A stretch of DNA of 64,000 bases from Knufia peltigerae (lineage: Eukaryota; Ascomycota; Eurotiomycetes; Chaetothyriales; Trichomeriaceae). Under the pieces are notes generated by a model. That model was not told the DNA's origin and did no database searches. It was given only the letters and a program-made list of their open reading frames with translations. Every line of letters starts with the position of its first letter. Position 1 is the stretch's first letter. The position numbers and the translations under genes were made by a program. Shown one piece after another: positions 53,828-64,000 of this stretch. Location: positions 111,057-175,056 of the forward strand of contig JAPDRN010000078.1 in assembly GCA_030247855.1 (NCBI GenBank). The letters run 5' to 3'.

Positions 53828-54424
53828 TACATTATCAGTTCAAATATGCATTTATGACCATTACTGAATGAGTCCATATGAAGTTCTAACGCTCGTCTGG
53901 ACATTTATTTTATGTCCATTGTGTACCTGAAAGCTCCGGACAAATGTCTCGTCTCATTCAGGGGCAGAAATCAGGGCAGCGAATATAATTGGTGGAATGA
54001 GCCGGGGAAGTTGATCAATTCCAGTGACGGCGAATGATGTCATATACGATGCTCCATCATCGAACATTGGAAGGAATATAGTATGGAGACTTGAGTAGAG
54101 CTTTATTCATTACGACAAGGCTTGATGCACTTTGATGACGCTGTCATTTACAGAACAGATCATAGCATCACTGCGTGCCCTACGGAGGAAAGGAATTCAA
54201 TTACGACTACATTCGCTATAGCCTCCAAAGGTCCCAATACTGACGTGGAGTAAGCATCATCGGTTGACGGATCCGCTGTGATCTTCGATACGAGTATATT
54301 TCCCCAGACGCACGACCGATGACCGACTGACGGGGTCGTGTGCTCAATCATGGAATCTGAGAGTGCGGTGTGTTGATAATTTTCCATTTTCTTCTTTCAT
54401 GCTTTCTGCCTGCGGTCCTTTTGG
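53828..54424. other. intergenic
   Basis: This is a 597-bp gap between co-oriented genes, holding the Gyp1 terminator region and the promoter of the GFA-type gene. Nothing else is seen. Confidence 0.4.
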
Positions 54425-55380
54425 ATGCCCATGAATTCCAGGTGTTTTGAAGTACATCACAGTCCTGCGCGACATTTTAGAACAACCAATTTCCTTGCCG
54501 CTGCTGCAAAGTCCTCCTACCGCACTGCCACTCGTTACAGGCCCTTCTCGCCTGCTCTCCAACGCTTTCAGGTCACGCCATCTTCCGCGAGACCGTTTTC
54601 GAAAATGTCTGACAAGCAAGAACCTCATCAGTTCCAGTCCGGCGATACAACGCACCGCAAAGAGGATCAGTGGAAACACAGAGAGCCCTACCGCGTACAT
54701 GACAATGCTGAAGACTTTGAGGTGAAGTGGGAGGGGAGTTGTCACTGTGGAAGGGTCACCTATCAACTCAGCAGAGACAAGCCGTTGGCCGCAAAGTACT
54801 GCCACTGCACGACCTGCCAGAGGTTACACGGGGTGAGTTACCTCCAGACTTGTTCTTCGCTCCCCAAAAATTTGGGCATGTGACATACTGACAGGCGTAA
54901 CAACAGTCACCGTTCCAGTGGGCCGCCATCTTTCACAAGTCGGACATCAACTTCACTCAGGGCCACCATGAACTCGGCTGGTACGACCCGACGAACAAGG
55001 ACATCTCCCATCACCTCCCTTGCAAAGTCTCCTGCGCGTACTGCCGATCTCCGATCATGGATGAAGGCCGAAACATGATTCTCCTCTTCCCACCATTGAT
55101 CAAGGACATCAATACGAAGAAGGGCAGGGAAGCATTCAAGCCGACATGTCACATGTTTTATAAACAACGGGTGGCCGAGTTCCGCGGAGACGGCATCGTC
55201 AAATGGGCCGGGCTGGACAATCAGTCCGACATGCTCGACGACGACGAGAATGTGATTGTCGAGTACGAGAAGGGCATGAAGGAGAAGGACATGGACGAGA
55301 AGAAACGGAAGCATGTCGAGATGACGGAGCGGAATGGTGGTGAAGAGGTCAAAAAGGTCAAAGGTGGTTCAAAGGAGTAG
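54425..55380 (+). CDS. GFA/CENP-V-type zinc-binding protein with possible mitochondrial leader
   Basis: Exons 54425-54832 and 54907-55380 sum to 882 nt, or 293 aa. The core follows the GFA (glutathione-dependent formaldehyde-activating)/CENP-V fold. The first zinc motifs are GSCHCGRVTYQL (CxC) and YCHCTTCQRLHGSPFQWAAIF (CxCxxC), and the last is KVSCAYCRSPIMDEGRNMI (CxxC). Fungal members of this branch have no established reaction; some relatives act on glutathione adducts. The first 60 residues (MPMNSRCFEVHHSPARHFRTTNF, then AAAAKSSYRTATRYRPFSPALQRF) are Arg/Ser/Ala-rich without acidic residues and resemble a mitochondrial presequence. A second ATG at 54605 (MSDKQEPHQF) would give a cytosolic form. 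The C-terminal 40 residues are a Lys/Glu-rich charged tail. Confidence 0.85.
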
Positions 55381-57350
55381 TTTTTGTTCATTATGAAAGT
55401 CGTAAAAAGATATTTCCCCCAACTAGCTGCCCAGTCCATGAACCAACTATTGTTTCGTATCGTTTCCTTGGAAATAAATCTTCTGGCGTCTGTCACGTAA
55501 CGCCACTGGCTGTTAGGAACGACATATTTACTGATTCTAGAGCTAGCAAGGACGCATGCGCTAGAATTTTTCATACTCACTTTTGGCCAGAGCAGATCTT
55601 GACCCCAATCGTACACCTAACCGTGAGTGGTCTCGAAGCTGCTGAATTCGAACTTCAGCAGGTCAGCAAATGTCCTGCCAGCTCAATGCGTGTCTGCCCA
55701 TTCGGAACATGTAGGCTCCTCCTGCTGCTGCTGCGCTCGTTGGAAGGTCCTCTAACTGTAGAATTCTCTCCATTTCACAGTTTCCTGCTCGCCACAGGCT
55801 CCTGAACTTGGCGTAAGACCGCAGGACAGGATTGAAGGGATGGCAAGCCCCTTCGTTAAAGCACCCAGAGTCTGACGGTGCTTGATTGTCTGCATGATAG
55901 AACGGAGCCCGCTCGCCATGCTAGCTAGTTCTGGCGTTGTAGTTCGTAGGAATCATCAAGCCCCTGGCATTTAGTGACTCGCTTCTGCAGGCAATCTCGG
56001 GGAAGGGCGAAGTGTCGTTATCGCACGAAAGGTTCTCGTCTCGCCCGTATTCGTACCCTGGTGCTCCGGGGTCAGTTTAGACTTGTCGTTGGCATTGAAA
56101 AGTGTAGTTGCGGATTACTGGGCTGTGGCATGATTGAACCCCTGTGACTGATAGATGTAATCGGTATGATATAGCCTGGTAGGGGGAAAGGGGAAGTTCT
56201 GCCTGCAATTTCTACCTACCTCAGTATACCTACACTTCCTGGAGTTTTTCAACCGGTCCAGAAAACTGCACCTACTGCGGTGACACAGCGAGAACGACAA
56301 AAGTCGCTCCTTCCTCAAATCAAAGCATTCGCTTCAGGTAGGCTCGCCGGGAGATGGGAAAGGCATAAATCTCTCCTTCTCCCATGATTCCTCTTCTTCT
56401 TCCTCCTCCTCCTCCTCCTCCTCTTCTTCTTCTTCTTTTATCTCAACAGGTAAGTTTCCTCCCCTTTCTGTTTTGCTTATTGTGCAGCAGGTCTTTGGAT
56501 GTCTCAATTCCAACAACTCACGATAGCTGGAGCTTGTCGAAGATCAGTGACATTGACTCCTCCCACGACATCCCCAGATTAATATTCTCAAGCAAAGCGT
56601 ACCGGATCATGGGCTCTTCCAATACCTTTGATCCTTAGCTTTGATGAGGAAACATTTTTCCATAGTACCTTCAGATAGCCATGTCCAGTCAGGTTGAGTA
56701 GATGGAAGCAATGAAGATGATAAACCCCTAAGTGCCTGGCCGCGAGCCTCAGTTTCATTGCTCTAGTTGGTCATTCATTTGTTAAGTCTCAAGAAAGCTG
56801 AGAATGGCTGATTCTTCAAGATTTTGCAATATCTCATCACCGGCTCAAGAATGGCAAATACACGCGCTAGCACGATATATTGCTTTGCGTCTAAACTCCA
56901 ACCTCACGACATCTCCCAAGACATGAAGAAGAACAAAAGGAAAAACAGGAGGAGAAACAAAGTGGAAGTTATTAATTTATTAGTAACGATTCAAAAGGGC
57001 CACGTGATTCTCCTATCGTCCCTGTTGGGAGGTATGTAAGCTTCGGGCAAACTTCAGGTGTAGTTGATCTGTCTGTGTGGAAGCGGGTGCCTATTGTACA
57101 GTACTGTACGGTGAGCGCAGTGGTTTTAAAAGTGGCGGCACCCCGAGCCCCGAGCGGAGCCAAGTCCCAGGAGAGCTCTACCTCGGACTCGTCGTACTCT
57201 TACTCCGAACAGCACGTGTTATCAATGTCAACTATTCAACAGCAAAATCTTCTGCGAAGCGTCTTCAACCCGTCATCCATGATCCGTGAACCCTAGCTAT
57301 TGGCCTCATCTTTCTCCGTCGGGCGCTGATAATTGCAGCCAACAAATAAC
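55381..57350. other. intergenic 2.0 kb
   Basis: This long gap holds a pyrimidine microsatellite at about 56390-56440 (listed separately). No supported gene. Short frames on both strands are low-complexity or chance. Confidence 0.4.
56390..56440. repeat. (TCT/TCC)n pyrimidine microsatellite
   Basis: An almost pure TTC/TCC triplet run of about 50 bp. On the minus strand it encodes a meaningless poly-Glu frame. Confidence 0.85.
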
Positions 57351-58853
57351 ATGACAAAAGCGCAGCTGGTCGACAATATCGACCTGACTGCCATCAAGCC
57401 TCTTCTCCGGGCCTACGCTCTAGGATACATCACAGTCACCGGGCCCAGGCTATTCACCTTTGCGAGAAACCTCAAGCAAAAGGATGTCCCGTTGCACGAG
57501 CACCTAGCTACCCTATGTAAAATCCTCAAAACCTCCGCAGAGTTCAACCGCTTGCCGACCGCCGTGGCCATCATCGTGGGAGGTGCCACAGCACTTCCAC
57601 GCCTTGTTCATATATGTCTCAATTGGCCTGTGCCCGTCAGCCAAAGGACTCACGCTCGACAACCCAGCAACAAATACTCAACTTGGATCCAATTCATCTC
57701 TTCACTTGTCTCGGCGTGGGTGGCCTTTGACCTTCTCAACAGAGATGAGAGCTGGGTTCGGAAACGCGCGAAATCACGTACCGCCATCACCAGCACCAGC
57801 ACGAATATCCACGATGCTACCATTCTCTTCGAATCTCCAAATCAGCACCACATACCACCTCCTTCATATCACCCACATTATTCTGGCAAGACCATCGACT
57901 TCACCCTGTTTGCTTTCAGCCGAGCACTGGACATAGCCGTCATTACCGCCTGGACACGAACTCGCTCGAAACCCTGGCATCCCGAGCACCGACACCCCAG
58001 CCTCGCCACCGCGGTGCGAAAGCTCATGGACCCTGCGATATTCGCAACGTCCGCAGCTGTTATCATGTGGTCATGGTTTTACTCCCCAGAGCGCCTCCCG
58101 CGAGAATACAACCGGTGGATCTCCAAGGCCGCCGACATCGACCCTCGCGTCATCCAAGCTCTCCGGCTCGCTCGAAGAGGCGAGTTCGTCTACGGAAAAG
58201 ACACCGGTAAAGCGCTACTCCTTCAAAGCTTGTCCCGCGAGCTCGGTCTGCCGGAGGTGTACGGTGATCCTGCCCGGACCATCCCTGTCCCCTGTGAGCT
58301 GTACCACTGTGGAACCGGGAAAAGCTGCGAGAGGCATGCCGCTTCGAGGTTCTGGCGAAGTTGGAAGTTCGCCATGGAAGTCTACGTGCCACTTCAACTC
58401 CTCGCGCACCTTCGTCACCCCAGTTTCAATGCCGCCATGAAGAGCATCAAGGGCGCGGCCAGGTCCTCTTCCTTCCTGGCTGCATTCGTCGCACTCTTCT
58501 ACTACGCCGTGTGTCTGGCCAGGACGCGCTTGGGCCCAAAGGTGTTTTCGTACAAGACCATATCTCCACAAATGTGGGACTCGGGCCTTTGTATCCTGGC
58601 AGGGTGTCTCGCGTGTGGGTGGTCTATCCTCTTGGAAAGACCGAGTCGACGACAAGAGATCGCCTTCTTTGTCGCACCGAGGGCCCTGGCTACGGTCCTG
58701 CCCAGGGTGTATGATAAGAAACATCAAAGGAGAGAGCAAGCCGTGTTTGCCACCAGTGTTGCGGTGGTTTTGACAACAATGAAGACCGGTAATAACGGGC
58801 GCAGCGTCAGGGGAGTTCTGGGAAGACTTTTGAATCATGTCATGAAAGAGTAG
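57351..58853 (+). CDS. TMEM135-like integral membrane protein
   Basis: A single exon encodes 500 aa from ATG at 57351 (MTKAQLVDNID). Several hydrophobic segments are visible: AVAIIVGGATALPRLVHICL, WIQFISSLVSAWVAFDLL, PAIFATSAAVIMWSWFYSPERLP, SFLAAFVALFYYAVCLA and CILAGCLACGWSILL. The central DPAIFATSAAVIMWSWFYSPERLPREYNRWI, then ARRGEFVYGKDTG and the Cys-rich IPVPCELYHCGTGKSCERHA segment, match my memory of fungal TMEM135-related proteins. That family is linked to peroxisomes, mitochondria and lipid storage and is distantly related to Tim17-type proteins. The substrate or partner is unknown. Five Cys/His residues in CELYHCGTGKSCERH could bind metal. The family name rests on recall of the motif, so moderate confidence. 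Confidence 0.72.
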   Translation: MTKAQLVDNIDLTAIKPLLRAYALGYITVTGPRLFTFARNLKQKDVPLHEHLATLCKILKTSAEFNRLPTAVAIIVGGATALPRLVHICLNWPVPVSQRTHARQPSNKYSTWIQFISSLVSAWVAFDLLNRDESWVRKRAKSRTAITSTSTNIHDATILFESPNQHHIPPPSYHPHYSGKTIDFTLFAFSRALDIAVITAWTRTRSKPWHPEHRHPSLATAVRKLMDPAIFATSAAVIMWSWFYSPERLPREYNRWISKAADIDPRVIQALRLARRGEFVYGKDTGKALLLQSLSRELGLPEVYGDPARTIPVPCELYHCGTGKSCERHAASRFWRSWKFAMEVYVPLQLLAHLRHPSFNAAMKSIKGAARSSSFLAAFVALFYYAVCLARTRLGPKVFSYKTISPQMWDSGLCILAGCLACGWSILLERPSRRQEIAFFVAPRALATVLPRVYDKKHQRREQAVFATSVAVVLTTMKTGNNGRSVRGVLGRLLNHVMKE

Positions 58854-58875
58854 GCTTTATGATTTTGTTCTATTA

Positions 58876-58884
58876 TACGGAGTA
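58876..58884 (+). repeat. recurrent 9-mer TACGGAGTA (copy)
   Basis: Exact copy just past the stop of the TMEM135-like gene, between two convergent genes. Confidence 0.7.
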
Positions 58885-58966
58885 TGGCACCGAACCAATG
58901 TTCTAAAGAGGCGTCCACTATTTTTCCAAGCGGATGAAAAACCTCAATATTGAAGGTTACGTTATT

Positions 58967-59918
58967 CTACCCTTGCAACTCCAACATACTGCCTCCGTTC
59001 GCTGGCACATGGTTCCCATTTACCCACCTCGCCTCGTCGCTCGCAAGCCATCCCACAACGCACGCTATGTCTTCCGGCTCAGCAAGACGTTTCTCTGCCG
59101 TGGCCGCATTCTTGAGGTCTTCCATCCACGTCATTCCCGCAGCCTGAATGGCACGCATCACGTCCGTCATCTGAAAGAAGAACACACATCCAGCGTCAGC
59201 ACAAAGAACTTAGACACATAGATTCGACAGACGTCGACACTCGACGTGGGAAGCGGGTGCTGTGGGGGAACGCAAAAGGGGTAAAATAACTCACAGTTGG
59301 CCCAACACAGACAGAATTGATCGTTATCCCTTTCTCCGCCGAATAATTAAACGCCAGTGATCTTGTGAAGCTGTCAAAGGCGGCCTTGGAGGCGCCGTAC
59401 ATGGTCGCGATCTCCTGGTTCGGCTGCCGACTCGCGGTACTTGAGATATTGATCACACGGCCACCGCGAGGCAGATGTGGGAGAGCTTGGAGCGTGAGTT
59501 GGGTCGGTGCCCATGCATTGCCGGTCATGAGCTGTTGGAATTTCTCGTGCGTGGCGGACGAGATGGGCTGGTTTGCCGCCGGGTCGGCCAACGCCGCATT
59601 GTTGACGAGGATGTTCAATGTCGTGGTGTCGAGTTCGGAGAGCGTGGCGGATATCAGGTCTGGTGCGAACGCAGGTGAAAGGATGTCGGCGTGAATGGCG
59701 ATGGCCTTGACGTCGGGGTTGATCTCACGGATCGCGGTCAGTGTAGAATCGGCGGAGGTCTTGTTGCTGGCGTAGGTGAGGGCCACGGCGGAGACTCCGA
59801 GACGAGTCAGATGGACAGCTATCGCTCGACCGATACCACGAGAACCGCCGGTCACCAAAGCGGTCTTGCCGTACAGAGGTGCTGGGATCGTGGGGATTGA
59901 CGTCGCCATGGTGTTCAT
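58967..59918 (-). CDS. short-chain dehydrogenase/reductase (classical SDR)
   Basis: Exons 59918-59295 and 59170-58967 join in phase 0 to 828 nt, or 275 aa. Motifs are TGGSRGIGRAIA for the cofactor (GxxxGxG), NNAALADP (NNAG-like) and SSTASRQ with the catalytic Ser. YGASKAAFDSF follows with the Y-x3-K pair. After the intron come the GPTMTDVMR link and the C-terminal VGWLASDEARWVNGNHVPANGG. It resembles 3-oxoacyl-ACP-reductase-like SDRs. Met at 59909 (four residues later) is an alternative start. The NNAA where most have NNAG is a mild deviation. Cofactor preference is probably NADP; the substrate is unknown. It is convergent with the TMEM135-like gene. Confidence 0.9.
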
Positions 59919-60824
59919 AACGCAAAAGACAGTGAGGTTACGGGTCTGATTTGGGGAGAAAAAGGGGGAACAGGAGGTGCTTGAGATCATGAGAGAATAT
60001 AATATGTATCTCAAGCCAGTGTGCTCCGGGTCTACCTTTGTTCTTTCTATATTCTCACTGGATACGAGGCATTGACTACAAATATCGACATTTGACGTGG
60101 ATGCTTGTACACTGTATGTTCCAAGACTCTACTCATACAGCGAATCCACAATGCAATGCATTATTCATACAGCTACTCCACCGAGGAGGGAATCAGCTCC
60201 CATCAGTTTTGAGACTCACAAAACCCACGTATGGAAGTGGAAAAAGTTGCATGCCGTCCGAATCACGGACTTCGACATAAGCACTATCACTCTGAAAATG
60301 GCGTACGGAGTCTTGTACATGTCCGAGACTTGTATATATATTGCATTACCAAGGTCACCGACAATGATCGCTTCTGTAAAGCAATGCTTGGCTTTGGGGG
60401 CGCAGTAGATTAGTGCTCATCGGTCGCTTTCCATACTCGACAGGGACTCGAGTTGGCGATGGATACTGGCGTCAGAAGAATCTGATATCACCTTACACTG
60501 GAGTAATCTACCTAGGTAGGTACATCGTTGATGCTGGTGGATCGAAGTGGATCGAAGTATTGCTTTAGCAAAATGCGCTTTGATGTCGAAATGCTCAACA
60601 GAAGTTACTGATCACGTGCTAGCGCAAGAAAGTCTTCACAGCTCTCGATTGAAACCATGGCCAACTTCAACCTTGAACGATGAGCGTTGCAGTATCGATT
60701 CTGTAGACCTACGTTCCTTTCCCTACCACAGCTACGGATCGCGGGGTCTCTGCACGCCTCGTCAGACACTCCAGACAAAATGTGTCGTATCTGCGGGCGC
60801 ATGATAAAATGTATATTCGATTCC
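59919..60824. other. intergenic, divergent promoter SDR/bL21m
   Basis: This 906-bp head-to-head gap has one near copy of the recurrent motif at about 60304 (TACGGAGTC). No gene is seen. Confidence 0.4.
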
Positions 60825-61756
60825 ATGCCCTCGAGGGCACCGTCGAGCACTTCAGTCAGGTAAAAGAATTCATTCCTCTGCTTTTTAAACTCCCCTCTTA
60901 TTTCTGCTCTGAATCGACTGACACAAGGCGCTCCAGAACGTTTCGACAACCTCAGCAAACTCGCTCCCACCACGTCTCGTCCCGTAGCCTCCTCCAGAGC
61001 GCACTCGACATCTCACCGAAACCGACGACCCAGCAGCCCGCGACGTTCCTCCTCCCCTTCCGCTCCCGTCGTGGCCTTCACCAGGCGGCGACCCAGCAAT
61101 CCGCCAGTCCGGCTCACGACTTCCACAACACTCAAGCCGAGATCCCTCCGTCCAGCTATCTCCAAACGGCCACGTCCGAGTCATCCCCGACCTCTCACTC
61201 CGCAACGACATCCATCTCTGCGCCCTCGTCGACGACAAACTCCCTCAGTCGGCCCTTGGTTCTCTCGTCGTCGCTCCAGACTCTCCTCCCCCGTCTCGCG
61301 GACCAGAAGCCGCACTACATCATCTCCCACATCCATCGATTTCCATACATGCTCACGGAAGGCGACGTCCTCCGTCTTCCCTTCCACATGCACGGGGTAT
61401 CTCCCGGCGACGTTCTCCGTTTCAACCGCGCGTCCATCCTCGGATCGCGCGACTACACGCTCAAGGCCGGTGCGAAGAACACAGAGTCCTACGACGCCAA
61501 GCGAACGGGAGAACCGCAATACATCGACGAGAGACTCTTCGAGTGCCGCGTGCGGGTGATGGGACTGGAGACCAACCCCATGATGGACAAGGAGAAGAAG
61601 AAGCGAAGAAACAGGCATCGCAAGGTCGTGCACAGTAAACACAAGTACACCGTGCTCAGGGTGATGCAGATCAAGGTCAAGAGTTTGGAAGAATTGAAGT
61701 CGGAAAAGGGTATGCTGGTTCTTGAGGGTGCAGAGGCACAGGAAATTACCGCGTGA
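60825..61756 (+). CDS. mitochondrial large-subunit ribosomal protein bL21m
   Basis: This nuclear-encoded ribosomal protein L21 homologue (yeast MRPL49 type) belongs to the mitochondrial 54S/39S subunit. Exons 60825-60859 and 60928-61756 (68-nt intron) sum to 864 nt, or 287 aa. The L21 core lies in the C-terminal half: HYIISHIHRFPYMLTEGDVLRLP, then GVSPGDVLRFNRASILGSRDYTLK, ECRVRVMGLETNPM and HSKHKYTVLRVMQIKVKSLEEL. The leader MPSRAPSSTSVRRSRTFRQP is Arg/Ser-rich, as expected for mitochondrial import. This splice model gives a better presequence than the unspliced frame (ATG at 60810, MYIRFHALEG), which remains possible. A Ser/Thr/Pro linker separates leader and core. Confidence 0.86.
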
Positions 61757-62619
61757 TTTCCAGGTCTCGACTGAGAAAGGCCAGGAGACTTGCTATATCC
61801 AATTGTATAATGGTTTCAAATAACTGTCCCAAGTCCTTTCAGTGTTGGTGGAAGACCAAGGTACAACAATATCGATTCTGAGCAAAATTGCTCACGTTCG
61901 GAGTCCTTGTCGTGTTTTTGACATGCGCAAGACTTTTGTACATCTGATATATCCCGTACTTACAAAATCGTCATGTATACAAAGAAAGTCAAGACAGTGT
62001 TGCACACACGGGTAATCAATTGTGTACTATGTGATAGCAGATTTGTTCCATGTATGTTTTACCCAGTAAAACTAGAGGTCATGAATCGTCTTTTTGAGTC
62101 TGATTGTACAATATATACACACGAATAACGGGTGTCTCGATACTCTATGGACTGGTGAAGCTAGTAAAAAGTCCTCCATAATTCCAGGCCAAGATTGATC
62201 GTCGAGTACGGGCTAAATAGATGATGATGGCAACTCCGTAAATACCTGGTGTCTCTGTCCGCTTATTCTTTATCTTACACTACAGTCTTATCTCTTCTTT
62301 TACATTCATCTCACCTGTTCACCCATTGACCTTTCACGAGATTCAATTGGCTTCCGCGCAAAAGCTCAAGCTAAATCATCAGAAGAATGTTATACTGAAT
62401 GCTCACATGCCATGAAAAAATATTCTAGTTGGTATGCACGTCAAAACCAAGCCAGCCAGCCAGCCACAGCCAAATGTCACATCTCACTCATTCGCTGACA
62501 CGAGAATCACCACCATCACCATCTTACAAGACCGCTCTGAGCCTACCGAATACGACTCTTTTTGGGGATGGGGCATGTGATTGCATTTCCCATTTCCTCG
62601 AATGGACGTTCCCATACGA

Positions 62620-62642
62620 TCATCATCATCATCATCATCATG
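62620..62642. repeat. (CAT)n microsatellite
   Basis: About seven CAT/ATC units. They produce poly-His and poly-Asp/Met artefact frames on the two strands. Confidence 0.85.
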
Positions 62643-63825
62643 AACCCCCACAATTGTTTGATTTTCAGCCAACGTCTCCCCCCGGACATTACATACATGA
62701 TTTTGCCTTGCATAACTACGGGCTCCGACAAGTGAGCCAATCGAGCAAGGTGTTTCAAAGAAGCCAAAGCCAAAGCCAAGAACAAGCTTACCCGGGCTGA
62801 ATGATATATGTCTTAGGTGCATACTGTTCAGTGTCGTATGAACCTCAGGTGATGACGACCCTTGTAAGTTGTTTGCCCACTCAAGTCGTGAGTACATTGG
62901 GCATTGTACTTTCTTTTTGGCATGTTCGAGTCTGACTGAGATGCGAGACTCTACATTGGCCTCATCGCTCACTCCTGCAGACGTACCCACACTCAGGTGA
63001 GTTGTTGCCAAAAAAAAAGAGAAATGAAAAGTGACTCCCGTCAAGTCCCGGGTGATTTGAATGTTTTGCCAAAAAAACATTGGCTTGTTCTGGGCACAAC
63101 CTCGTCTATTCAAGTACCCTGTAAGACTTTTTGACGCACGTCGTAGCGGTTTGTCTACTTTTCTCCAAGTAGAGACAAAAGCAGGTCTCTGGAGCTTCTC
63201 GGATTCGCCAGCGAAGTAAAGGCTCTCTTTGCGAAGCCAACGGTGAGAGACATACCTACCCTTACAGACCCTGCAGGCTATTCTACAGGTTCGAGTGTGG
63301 ATGACACCTTGTTTTTGGCTATGGCTGGCTGTAATCGACCCTCAAACCTGGCTTGGTCCGGCCTAATATCTGCTTGCAGTATCCTGCATGCCGTTCGCCT
63401 GGGCTCTGCAGGATGCTGCACGTCTTTCCAGCTCGTGACACCATCAGATCACATACGAAGGGTGAACAAGAAAAGACTCCGCCTCAATTCGTTCCCTGAG
63501 GTCAGACAACTTTCCTCCTCCCGAAAGCCCTGATTGCTCTGCACCTCTGGGGCGAGAGACCTTGTGCCTTGTCGGGACAGCTGAGGAGGTTTCGGTTGTG
63601 TCACCATCCACCATGCTGCCATGCAATGCACCAGTCAGATATGCCACCTGTCAGAAATGCAGATGTGTCTCCAAATCAAATGTGATCACCGTTTGATTCT
63701 CACCTAGGTATGCGTGGTTTTGCCTTTTCAGCTGCCTTTCTTTCAACTCTGGCGTTGGCATTCCCGGATCCATTTTTGAATTCCTCAAGGCTACCAATTT
63801 TACCATGTGCTTTCCACTCTTGAAA

Positions 63826-63990
63826 AGGTATAAAGAGGATGATCTAAGAACGTACGATTCAACAACTCTTCTTCTGTTCTTCTAACCTCCTTATCGTCTG
63901 TTACTTAAACCTCCATATCAAAGGCAAAAGGTACAGTTGTACACACTTACCAATTAGTATCCACATCTATATCATATATAGATACTACAC
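63826..63990 (+). promoter_or_regulatory. probable core promoter of a gene starting beyond the window
   Basis: A TATAAAGA box at about 63830 is followed by a CT-rich initiator-like stretch (CTCTTCTTCTGTTCTTCTAACC) 45-65 bp downstream. That spacing is typical of highly expressed fungal genes. AAAGGTACAG at about 63926 could be a 5'-UTR splice donor. Confidence 0.35.
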
Positions 63991-64000
63991 ACCACCATCA

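Larger units (their letters stand above)
61757..64000. other. terminal intergenic region
   Basis: These 2.2 kb hold no supported gene. A (CAT)n run lies at about 62620-62640. Small frames near 62429, 62484 and 63243 are driven by this repeat or by chance. The end looks like the promoter of a plus-strand gene beyond the window. Confidence 0.4.

Noticed and set aside
56334..56516. 60-codon poly-Glu frame
   Set aside because: Generated entirely by the pyrimidine microsatellite.
62484..63113. 209-codon minus-strand frame with a poly-Asp tract
   Set aside because: The Asp run is the (CAT)n microsatellite, and the rest has no recognisable motif or plausible start context.
1..64000. Secondary-metabolite backbone enzyme (PKS, NRPS, terpene synthase)
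   Set aside because: No ketosynthase, adenylation or cyclase motif on either strand, so region A is better read as catabolic than biosynthetic.

Overview
The window reads as nuclear chromosomal DNA of a filamentous ascomycete (Pezizomycotina). The evidence is the many short introns (about 50-120 nt) with GTRAGT-like donors, a Zn2Cys6 regulator, fungal-only families (DUF3605, FLC/TRP-like, Mpe1, Gyp1) and compact, GC-balanced intergenic DNA. Within Pezizomycotina the gene set fits Eurotiomycetes, perhaps black yeasts (Chaetothyriales), but that placement is a guess. I found no rRNA, tRNA, CRISPR array, transposon or telomeric repeat.

Region A (1-16.2 kb) looks accessory and catabolic. It holds two MFS transporters of one HOL1/DHA1-like subfamily at its borders (the first cut by the window edge). 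Between them are a type-B carboxylesterase, a sugar-porter MFS, a membrane-anchored paraoxonase-like beta-propeller hydrolase, a 721-residue Zn2Cys6 transcription factor and a zinc alcohol dehydrogenase. Together these could take up, hydrolyse (ester or lactone) and oxidise an unknown substrate under local control.

Region B (17-36.5 kb) is housekeeping: a DNA-glycosylase-fold protein, Mpe1 (cleavage and polyadenylation), Prp6 (U4/U6.U5 snRNP), Dim1 (18S rRNA dimethylase, divergent from Prp6), a disordered 660-residue protein, a probably dual-targeted arginyl-tRNA synthetase divergent from an NFKBIL1-like protein, and a DUF3605 protein.

Region C (37-64 kb) is mixed: cytochrome b5 reductase, a secreted GH128-like glycosidase, an FLC/TRP-like membrane protein, an SDR, an Hrp1-like 3'-end processing factor with a 1.23 kb intron, the Rab GAP Gyp1, a GFA/CENP-V-type zinc protein, a TMEM135-like membrane protein, a second SDR and mitochondrial ribosomal protein bL21m. 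Intergenic gaps here are long, up to 2.2 kb.

Two observations cut across regions. The 9-mer TACGGAGTA recurs at six intergenic loci, once as a 16-bp perfect palindrome. Two subunits of the mRNA 3'-end machinery (Mpe1 and Hrp1) lie in one window, and both carry Met/Gly/Asn-rich low-complexity tails. All exon coordinates were derived by hand from splice consensus and reading-frame continuity. Where the exon sum is stated to be divisible by three, the model is stronger.
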